The notes beneath the pieces were generated by a model, which was not told where the DNA came from, did no database searches, and saw nothing but the letters and a program-made list of their open reading frames with translations. A DNA stretch of 35,827 nt from Treponema sp. (GTDB lineage: Bacteria > Spirochaetota > Spirochaetia > Treponematales > Breznakiellaceae): the NCBI GenBank assembly GCA_031268125.1, contig JAIRXT010000110.1, forward strand, positions 1 through 35,827. The letters run 5' to 3'. The position numbers and the translations under genes were made by a program. How positions within the stretch are numbered: the stretch's first letter is position 1; the number at the start of each line of letters is the position of its first letter. This document shows positions 28,872-35,827 of the stretch, piece after piece.

Positions 28872-30395
28872 TTATCCGGCAAATGCCTCTTTCAACAGCG
28901 GCAAATTCAGCTCCGGGTACACCGGAAACCGGTCCAGGAGCTTCTTTACCCGTTCCAGAGCTTCTTTTTTGGCGGATTCTGCAATAATATAACGGGCTTT
29001 GCTCCTTTTGGAAGGATTTTTAGCGTCCGGAGCCGGGCTGGTGTTCTTAAGTACCAGGCTGATAATGGCCCCCAGCTCCTCCATCTCCCCGCCGCCCATC
29101 CCCAGGGTGGTAACGGCGGCGGTTCCAATCCGCAGGCCCGATGTATACCAAGGGCCGTTTGGATCAAAGGGAAGGCTGTTCCGGTTCAGCGTAATGCGGC
29201 ACTCATGAAGGGCGCTCTCCGCCTGGCGGCCGGTAAGGGCATCTTCCCCCTGGTGGAGGCTGCGGACATTCACCAAGAGCAGGTGGTTATCGGTACCGCC
29301 GGTAAGGACCTCCAGGCCCCCCTTGATGCAGGCGGCGGCCAGAGCCTTGGAGTTATCCACAATCCGCCGGGCATAGCGGCGGAATTCCTCCGTCCCCGCC
29401 TCCCGCAGGGCCACGGCCTTGGCGGCGATTACGTGGGGAAGGGGCCCCCCCATAGTCAGGGGGCAGCCCTTGTCCAGGGCCTCGGCAAATTCCCCGGTGG
29501 AAAGTACAAGCCCCGCCCGGGGGCCCCGCAGGGTCTTATGGGTAGTGCTGGTAACAACGTGGGCCCAGGGTACAGGGTCCCACTCCCCGGTAAAGACCTT
29601 CCCCGCCGCCAGACCCGCAAAATGGGCCATATCCACCATGAGGACCGCCCCCGCCGAATCGGCAATTTCCCGCATCCGCTTAAAGTTAATCTTCCGGGGG
29701 TAGGCGGAGTAGCCCGCCAAAAGAATCAGGGGCTTCAATTCCCCGGCCATCCGCTCAATCTCATCGTAATCCAAAAGCCCTGTTTCACGGGAAACCGTAT
29801 ACCCGTACACATCGAACATCCGGGCGGAAACATTGTAGCGGTACCCGTGGGTCAGGTGGCCCCCGGAGTAGTAGTCCAGCCCCAAAAGCCGCTGGTTCCC
29901 CAAAGATGTTTTCAGTTCCTGCCACTGGGCGTCACTCAGCTTGTAGAGGTTGGTCTCGCCATAGCGGGCCAGAGCCGGAGCCTCCACCCTGGCAGTCAGG
30001 ATCGCCCAATAGGCCAAAAGGTTGGCGTCCGCTCCGCAGTGGGGCTGGACATTGGCGTATTCCGCGCCAAAAACCCGGCAGGCCTCCGCCTGGGCCAGGG
30101 CCTCCACGGCGTCCACGTTCTCGTTCCCCGCGTAAAAGCGGTGGCCCGGCACACCTTCGGCGTATTTATCAGTAAGCAGGTTCCCCATGCTCAATTGAAC
30201 CGCCAGGGAGCAGTAGTTTTCGCTGGCAATAAGTTTGACCCGGTTCCGCTGATTCTCCAGTTCCCGGACAACGGACCGGGCAATTTCCGGGGCAACGCGG
30301 GCGGTCTCCTCCAGATTGCACAGGTAAGCCAAAAGACCGGTATTTACCTTATCCGGGGCGGTAGAGGCAAGATATGAAGCTACAGGGTTATTCAT
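28872..30395 (-). CDS. glyA: Serine hydroxymethyltransferase
   Basis: RIKLIASENYCS-like core, HGYR, VTSTTHKTLRGPRAGLVLS PLP lysine; start MNNPVASY preferred (approximate). Confidence 0.95.
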   Translation of the reverse strand: MNNPVASYLASTAPDKVNTGLLAYLCNLEETARVAPEIARSVVRELENQRNRVKLIASENYCSLAVQLSMGNLLTDKYAEGVPGHRFYAGNENVDAVEALAQAEACRVFGAEYANVQPHCGADANLLAYWAILTARVEAPALARYGETNLYKLSDAQWQELKTSLGNQRLLGLDYYSGGHLTHGYRYNVSARMFDVYGYTVSRETGLLDYDEIERMAGELKPLILLAGYSAYPRKINFKRMREIADSAGAVLMVDMAHFAGLAAGKVFTGEWDPVPWAHVVTSTTHKTLRGPRAGLVLSTGEFAEALDKGCPLTMGGPLPHVIAAKAVALREAGTEEFRRYARRIVDNSKALAAACIKGGLEVLTGGTDNHLLLVNVRSLHQGEDALTGRQAESALHECRITLNRNSLPFDPNGPWYTSGLRIGTAAVTTLGMGGGEMEELGAIISLVLKNTSPAPDAKNPSKRSKARYIIAESAKKEALERVKKLLDRFPVYPELNLPLLKEAFAG

Positions 30396-30434
30396 AAATG
30401 CAGAATAGCCCGGCAAGGAAGGACTATTCAAGGG

Positions 30435-30457
30435 CAGCAATTCTCATTTTAACCATT
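30435..30457 (+). repeat. CAGCAATT-family repeat, exact inverted copy of 1-23
   Basis: CAGCAATTCTCATTTTAACCATT. Confidence 0.9.
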
Positions 30458-30751
30458 CCCGTACTTCCCCATGTCCACCCTGCCGTCATCCGAAACCTCA
30501 ACACCTTCCGATCGCAATAGGGAAGCCTGAAGTTCCAACCCATTGCCGGGATGCAGGGCAATACGGCCGTCAGCTCTGATAACCCGGTGCCAGGGGAGCC
30601 CCTCCTTCTCCGACAAGGAGTGGAGTACCCTTACCACCTGCCGCGCCCCGTTGGGGAGCCCCGCAGCCAGGGCTATGTCCCTGTAACAGGAAACCTTCCC
30701 CCTGGGGATTGACCGGATAGCTTCTACAATGGAACGGGTAGAAGGAAGCAT
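30449..30751 (-). CDS. Alkyltransferase-like (ATL) protein, MGMT family lacking the catalytic Cys
   Basis: PRGKVSCYRDIALAAGLPNGARQVVRVLHS...PWHRVI (PWHR replaces PCHR). Confidence 0.88.
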   Translation of the reverse strand: MLPSTRSIVEAIRSIPRGKVSCYRDIALAAGLPNGARQVVRVLHSLSEKEGLPWHRVIRADGRIALHPGNGLELQASLLRSEGVEVSDDGRVDMGKYGNG

Positions 30752-30805
30752 CACGCACAGAATACACGGTATCGTGTAAAACAACAGCCGGGCGGGGAAA
30801 AAGGG

Positions 30806-31125
30806 CAGCAATTTTACTTTTACAAAATTTTTCGATAGAAAAGACGCCTACAAAATCATTAGGGGTCCTGCCGGCTGAGGCACCGGGTAAGGCGGGTATT
30901 TCGGAGGACCTGTTGTTTCTCGAAGAACATAATTAATCACTGGAAAGCGTTTGACATGGCTTTCTTTTACATCAATTATGGCTTCGTTTAAGGCCCGTCA
31001 TACTTTGTGGATCACCACCAAATGTCTAAATTGCAGGGTGTTTTCACTGCAAAGCATAGTTACAGAAACAATTTATCCATTTTTTGGTTGGACAAGGGGT
31101 CTTTTCGCTAAAAGTAAAATTGCTG
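30806..31125. mobile_element. MITE-like element with 17-bp terminal inverted repeats
   Basis: CAGCAATTTTACTTTTA at 30806-30822 and its exact reverse complement at 31109-31125. Confidence 0.55.
30951..30979 (+). promoter_or_regulatory. Possible promoter TTGACA-N17-AATTAT upstream of gyrA
   Basis: TTGACA 30951-30956, AATTAT 30974-30979, within the MITE-like element. Confidence 0.4.
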
Positions 31126-31189
31126 AAATCAGGGCCCCGGCGGGTTCCCCACATGATTTTTTTAGCCCGGATTGGTATACTTGTCCCAT

Positions 31190-33667
31190 ATGTCAGACGC
31201 TGGTACCACTGAAGCCGGGAAAATTTTTCCCATCGCTATAGAAGACGAAGTTAAGACCGACTACCTGAACTACGCCATGTCGGTCAGCGTAGCACGGGCC
31301 CTGCCCGACGGGCGGGACGGCCTGAAACCCGTACACCGCCGGATTCTCTATTCCATGGACGAACTAGGGCTCCGGCCCGGATCGGCCACCAAGAAAAGCG
31401 CCCGTATTGTCGGCGATACGATGGGAAAGTACCATCCCCACGGGGATTCCGCCCTCTACGATGCCCTGGCCCGGATGGCCCAGGATTTTTCCCTCCGCTA
31501 TCCCCTGATATACGGCCAGGGGAACTTCGGGTCCCTGGACGGGGACCCCCCGGCGGCCATGCGCTATACGGAAGCCAAACTTTCCCGGGCCGGGGACGAA
31601 ATGCTCCAGGACCTGGGCAAGGAAACCGTAGACTTCCTCCCCAACTTTGACGAAAGCCTCAAGGAGCCGCAGGTCCTCCCCGCCGCGGTCCCCAACCTGC
31701 TGGTAAACGGGTCCAGCGGTATCGCCGTGGGTATGGCCACCAACATGGCCCCCCACAACATGAACGAAATCTGCGACGCCGTCTGCGCCTATATCGACAA
31801 TCCGGAAATCAGCATCGAAGGGCTGATGCAGTTTATCCAGGGGCCGGACTTTCCCACCGGGGGGGTTATCTTCGGCCGCCAGGGGATTCGGGACGCCTAC
31901 ACCACCGGCCGGGGAAAGCTCCTGGTCCGTTCCCATTTCGAGGTAGAAACCACCAAGTCCGGGAAGGAACAGATTGTCTTTACCGATGTTCCCTACGGGA
32001 TCAACAAACTAACCCTGGTGGAGCGAATCGGCGCCCTGGCCCGGGAAAAGGCCATCGACGGTATCGCCAATTCCAATGACGAATCCGACAAAGACGGCAT
32101 CCGAATTGTGGTGGAACTTAAAAAAGGGGCCATCCTCAAGGTAGTACTGAACCAGTTGTTCTCCAATACCCAGCTTCAGTCCACCTTTGGGGTTATCAAC
32201 CTGGCCCTGGTTGACGGGAAACCCCTGTGCCTTAACCTAAAAGAACTTATCCACTACTTCGTGGAACACCGGGTCGATGTAGTAACCCGCCGCATCCGCC
32301 ACGATCTGCGTAAGGCGGAGGAACGGGCTCATATCCTGAAAGGTTTGATTATCGCCCTGGAGAACATCGACGAGGTAGTGGCAATCATCAGGGCTTCCCG
32401 TGATGTGGCTACCGCCCGGCTTAAGCTGCAGGAACGTTTCGCCCTGTCGGAAATCCAGTCCGAAGCCATTGTAGAAATGCGGCTGGGACGCCTTACCAGC
32501 CTGGAAATCGAGAAGATACAGCAGGAACTGTCGGAATTACAAGTACAAATTGACAACTTTAAGTCCCTGCTGGCGGATGAAAAAAAGCTCCTGGGGCTTA
32601 TCAAGGACGAAACCCGGACTGTAAAGGAACGTTTTGGCGACAAACGGCGTACCGAAATTGTGGCCGGAGAAGTAGAAAATATCAACATCGAAGACCTTAT
32701 CAAAAAAGAAGAGATGATGATCACCATCTCCAACCTGGGCTACGTCAAGCGGGTCCCCGTTTCCAGTTACCGTAACCAGGGCCGGGGCGGCAAGGGCATG
32801 CAGGGCGCCAAGTTGACGGAGGACGACTACATCAAACAGATCTTTGTGGCCTCCACCCACGAGTACATCATGTTCATCACCAGCGCGGGCAAGGCCTACT
32901 GGATGAAGGTCCACGAACTTCCCGAAGGAAGCCGGACCAGCAAGGGTTCCCACATCAAAAGCCTCCTTACCGTTTCCCCCAACGAAGACATTACCGCCAT
33001 CGTTGCCTTAAAGGACTTTAACAGCGATCCCGGCGATACCCCTCTCTTCCCCGGCGGAGGTCTCTACCTCTTCATGGGGACCGCCCGGGGAGTTGTCAAA
33101 AAGGCTGCGGTCAGCGAATTTTCCAACGCCAAAACACGGGGGATCATCGCCATCAACCTGGACGAAGGGGACCGGCTGGTCAGCGCCCTGCTTACCGGCG
33201 GTTCCGACGAGGTGGTCCTGATATCCCGCAAGGGCCAGGCCCTGCGTACCGGGGAGGACCAGATCCGCCCCATGGGAAGATCAAGCCGCGGGGTTTCGGG
33301 CATGAAGCTGGACAACGACGATGAGTTGTCCGGGCTGCTCAAGGTGGTGCCGGAGGAGAAAATGCTAATCCTCTCCGAATTCGGCTACGGCAAGCGGGTG
33401 GATTTTTCCGAATTCTCAGGCCACGGCCGGGGAACCGGGGGGCAAAAAATCTACACCGTAAGCGAGAAAACCGGGGAGATTGTAGGCTGTGTCAACGTCC
33501 AGGACAACGAAGAAATCATGTGCATCACCAGCCAGGGGAAATCCATTAAAATAACGGTACAGGATATCCGGGTCATGGGCCGCAGCGCCCAGGGAGTGCG
33601 TATTCTTAGCATCGACAAGCCGGACTTTGTGATCGGTCTTGACCGCATCGTCAGGGAAGAAGATTGA
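31190..33667 (+). CDS. gyrA: DNA gyrase subunit A
   Basis: [71 protein letters not shown]. Confidence 0.96.
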   Translation: MSDAGTTEAGKIFPIAIEDEVKTDYLNYAMSVSVARALPDGRDGLKPVHRRILYSMDELGLRPGSATKKSARIVGDTMGKYHPHGDSALYDALARMAQDFSLRYPLIYGQGNFGSLDGDPPAAMRYTEAKLSRAGDEMLQDLGKETVDFLPNFDESLKEPQVLPAAVPNLLVNGSSGIAVGMATNMAPHNMNEICDAVCAYIDNPEISIEGLMQFIQGPDFPTGGVIFGRQGIRDAYTTGRGKLLVRSHFEVETTKSGKEQIVFTDVPYGINKLTLVERIGALAREKAIDGIANSNDESDKDGIRIVVELKKGAILKVVLNQLFSNTQLQSTFGVINLALVDGKPLCLNLKELIHYFVEHRVDVVTRRIRHDLRKAEERAHILKGLIIALENIDEVVAIIRASRDVATARLKLQERFALSEIQSEAIVEMRLGRLTSLEIEKIQQELSELQVQIDNFKSLLADEKKLLGLIKDETRTVKERFGDKRRTEIVAGEVENINIEDLIKKEEMMITISNLGYVKRVPVSSYRNQGRGGKGMQGAKLTEDDYIKQIFVASTHEYIMFITSAGKAYWMKVHELPEGSRTSKGSHIKSLLTVSPNEDITAIVALKDFNSDPGDTPLFPGGGLYLFMGTARGVVKKAAVSEFSNAKTRGIIAINLDEGDRLVSALLTGGSDEVVLISRKGQALRTGEDQIRPMGRSSRGVSGMKLDNDDELSGLLKVVPEEKMLILSEFGYGKRVDFSEFSGHGRGTGGQKIYTVSEKTGEIVGCVNVQDNEEIMCITSQGKSIKITVQDIRVMGRSAQGVRILSIDKPDFVIGLDRIVREED

Positions 33668-33724
33668 GCGTTATGCAGGAGGAAGCCTAAAGGCCCCTGT
33701 GCCGAATGTGCGCTATAAAAAACC

Positions 33725-34096
33725 ATGCGAATTACGATTCCGGATACCGTTGTGATAATCCTGGCCCTGGGAATTGTGATATATTCGGCAGCCCTGGTTT
33801 ACGGATCGGAGGACGGCGTTCCCCAGGTGGTCCTTGAATCCGGCGGCCGCCGCTGGGAATATCCCCTGAACGCCGTGGAGACCATCGCCGTACCCGGCCC
33901 CCTGGGAGATACCATCATCGAACTACGGGGAAACGAGGCGCGGATTGCCGCATCGCCCTGCACGGGCCAGAACTGCATCGCCGCCGGGGCCATTCACCGT
34001 CATGGGCAGTGGATCGCCTGCCTCCCCAACCAGGTAATGGTCTCCGTGCAGGCCGCCCCCGGTAAAGGGCCGGAGCTTGACGCCGCCGCCTGGTAA
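33725..34096 (+). CDS. NusG domain II-containing membrane-anchored protein
   Basis: N-terminal TM; SPCTGQNCIAAGAIHRHGQWIACLPNQVMVSV typical of the family. Confidence 0.82.
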   Translation: MRITIPDTVVIILALGIVIYSAALVYGSEDGVPQVVLESGGRRWEYPLNAVETIAVPGPLGDTIIELRGNEARIAASPCTGQNCIAAGAIHRHGQWIACLPNQVMVSVQAAPGKGPELDAAAW

Positions 34097-35372
34097 AAAA
34101 GAACCGGACATAGCCCTGCTGGGCGCTCTGTGCCTCTTCCTTTCAACCCTGGAATACCTTATTCCCAAACCGCTGCCCTTTATACGGATTGGCCTTGCGA
34201 ATCTTCCCCTCATGGCGGCGCTGGATCTGCTCCCCCCCCGGCGTTTTGCTTTGTTGGTACTTATTAAAATTACCGGGGCGGGAATCGTGGGGGGAACTTT
34301 TTTCTCCCACGTGTTCGTCTTTTCCCTTTCGGGGAGCATCGTTTCGGCCCTGGTGATGTACGGCCTTAGACAAATATATCCTACAAAACCGTCGAACCGC
34401 CGGTTAAGCCTGGCGGGTATCGGCGCGGCCGGAGCACTGTGTTCCACGGGAATTCAACTGTTCCTGGCCCGGTTTTTGATTTTCGGCGGCGGGGTGCAGT
34501 ACCTTATCCCCCCGTTCCTCGCCGTTTCCCTGATCACCGGCTGCGCCCTGGGGCTGTTTTGCGAATACTTCTGCCGCCATTCCCGCTGGTACCGGGGAAT
34601 GCCGCCGGATGCCGAACCCGCCGTCTTCGCCGCTCCCTCCCCTCCCCTCCCCCGGATGCCGGAGGCCCGGCGCAGGCTGAGACAGAACCGCTGGGATCAA
34701 CGGTTTAACCCATCGGAGCTGGTAATCGCGGGATTCGCCGCCCTGTTACTGTTCCTGCTCAACCCCTCCACCCCGGGGCGTTTTCTGCAATTCCTGTTTT
34801 TCTGGTTCTGCGCCTGGGCCTCGGGTAAAAAAAATAACCCCCTCATAACGATTTCCGTCATCGCGGGGATTGTATTGGTGAATCTTCTGGCGCCCTACGG
34901 CAGGGTACTGGCGGCGATTGGCCCCCTGCATATCACCGAGGGAAGCCTGATCGACGGCCTCCGCAAGGGCATCACCCTGGAAGGGCTGCTCATGCTTTCC
35001 GCCGCCGTTATCCGCGGCAAATCTTTTTCCGGCGCTTCGCCGGAAACCGGTATTCCCGCGACTCGCTGCGGCAACCGGGCCGCCGTTTTTGGGCGCGCTT
35101 TTAAGCGCCTCCTGGGGGAGTCCCTGTCGGTCTTCGGGGCCCTGCGTGATAAAAAAGGGCGGGTTCGGCCGGGACACTTCATTGAAGACATAGACAGGCT
35201 GCTTCTGAATCTGAACACCGGCCCCATCATGGCCGCAGAAACCCAGGAGACCGGCATGGCCCCCCTTCCGCCGGAACAGTTCGAAGCCCCGGCGGGCGGA
35301 CGGCTATGGCTTGCCCTGGGGCTGCTTATAACGGCAACCCTTACCGTACTACCCGGAATCTTGAGGCTCTAA
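34077..35372 (+). CDS. Gx transporter family (heptaprenyl-diphosphate-synthase component I-like) with C-terminal extension
   Basis: LPFIRIGLANLPLMAALDLLPPRRFALLVLIKITGAGIVGGTFFSHVFVFSLSGS; TTG start; overlaps the upstream gene. Confidence 0.8.
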   Translation: MTPPPGKKEPDIALLGALCLFLSTLEYLIPKPLPFIRIGLANLPLMAALDLLPPRRFALLVLIKITGAGIVGGTFFSHVFVFSLSGSIVSALVMYGLRQIYPTKPSNRRLSLAGIGAAGALCSTGIQLFLARFLIFGGGVQYLIPPFLAVSLITGCALGLFCEYFCRHSRWYRGMPPDAEPAVFAAPSPPLPRMPEARRRLRQNRWDQRFNPSELVIAGFAALLLFLLNPSTPGRFLQFLFFWFCAWASGKKNNPLITISVIAGIVLVNLLAPYGRVLAAIGPLHITEGSLIDGLRKGITLEGLLMLSAAVIRGKSFSGASPETGIPATRCGNRAAVFGRAFKRLLGESLSVFGALRDKKGRVRPGHFIEDIDRLLLNLNTGPIMAAETQETGMAPLPPEQFEAPAGGRLWLALGLLITATLTVLPGILRL

Positions 35373-35403
35373 GGCGCTCGACCTACAGCAATTTTCAGTT
35401 TAG

Positions 35404-35472
35404 AAAAATGGTCAAATGGTGTTGTTTCCAGAGATGTTACCCGGTGTTATCTTTCACCATTTGACCATTTTT
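35404..35472. repeat. Perfect 18-bp inverted repeat
   Basis: AAAAATGGTCAAATGGTG (35404-35421)/CACCATTTGACCATTTTT (35455-35472). Confidence 0.95.
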
Positions 35473-35521
35473 TACCTCGAATTCCCTTAGACAACCGGCA
35501 ATTCTCAGCTTGGGAAGAGAT

Positions 35522-35634
35522 AAAAAGGCGCCCTGCCCAAAGCCGGGCGGGGCGTCAGGGGGAAAAACAAGGGGAAGGGGCCCCTGTTTTTCCCCCTGAC
35601 AGGACCCCAAGGAGATGTTACCGGCGCCTTTTTT
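35522..35634 (+). terminator. Nested hairpin with T-tract
   Basis: AAAAAGGCGCC/GGCGCCTTTTT enclosing GTCAGGGGGAAAAACA/TGTTTTTCCCCCTGAC. Confidence 0.5.
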
Positions 35635-35680
35635 TTGTGGAATGGTTAAACTGAGAATTGCTGCTTCAGACCTTAGGTAC

Positions 35681-35711
35681 TTGACACGCCGTCTTTTATA
35701 TAAAGTATAAT
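35681..35711 (+). promoter_or_regulatory. Promoter TTGACA-N19-TATAAT, pointing out of the window
   Basis: Both hexamers perfect; spacer 19 nt. Confidence 0.5.
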
Positions 35712-35827
35712 CGGGAATCGGGCGCTGCCCTTGCCAAAATCATAGCAATAAAGTAACCCTTGCAGAGAAATTTGTCAACATAGAGGGTGCGTATTTTTTC
35801 TACAAAAATGACAACCCAGCCTAAAAA

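Larger units (their letters stand above)
35386..35663. mobile_element. MITE-like palindromic element with 17-bp imperfect TIRs
   Basis: CAGCAATTTTCAGTTTA (35386-35402) versus reverse complement of 35647-35663 CAGCAATTCTCAGTTTA, one mismatch. Confidence 0.55.

Noticed and set aside
29205-30377. 390-aa plus-strand ORF opposite glyA
   Set aside because: Antisense shadow of an unambiguous SHMT reading frame
30798-31133. Target-site duplication flanking the MITE-like element
   Set aside because: Flanking bases (..aaaaaggg / aaatcagg..) do not form a convincing direct repeat
30951-31241. 96-aa plus ORF before gyrA as a gene or transposase remnant
   Set aside because: Begins within a TTGACA-like box inside the MITE-like element; no transposase motif readable in any frame
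35386-35663. Integron attC sites
   Set aside because: GTTAAAC-like triplets exist but the R''/L''/L'/R' order does not fit and no integrase is in the window
1-35827. CRISPR array, prophage or rRNA operon
   Set aside because: No regularly spaced repeats, phage structural genes or rRNA sequences seen

Overview
The window looks like spirochaete DNA, probably Treponema; this is inferred from protein styles, not from any search. It starts with a tRNA-Arg(CCU) with a strong promoter. On the minus strand follow a SPOR-domain lipoprotein, two LplB/YtcP/SBP-type sugar ABC import clusters that lack an ATPase (one beside a divergent AraC regulator, one beside a DeoR regulator), and a tightly coupled three-gene signalling operon: Cache-HAMP-HPt protein, degenerate diacylglycerol-kinase-fold protein, and PAS hybrid histidine kinase. 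On the plus strand are a large GH13-like glycosidase, a zeta-toxin-like ATPase with a small upstream partner, SppA, and an HD-domain protein. The right part carries an MCP, glyA, an alkyltransferase-like (ATL) gene, gyrA, and a NusG-domain-II/Gx-transporter pair. The most interesting non-coding signals are: (i) a candidate ~125-nt small RNA at about 6715-6840, with a sigma70-like promoter, four consecutive stem-loops and an intrinsic terminator; (ii) a family of short intergenic repeats starting CAGCAATT, forming at least two MITE-like elements with 17-bp terminal inverted repeats (30806-31125, abutting gyrA; 35386-35663), plus solo copies; (iii) the signalling operon with a DAGK-like protein whose GGDGT motif reads GGMGT. 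All calls come from reading the sequence; no database search was run.
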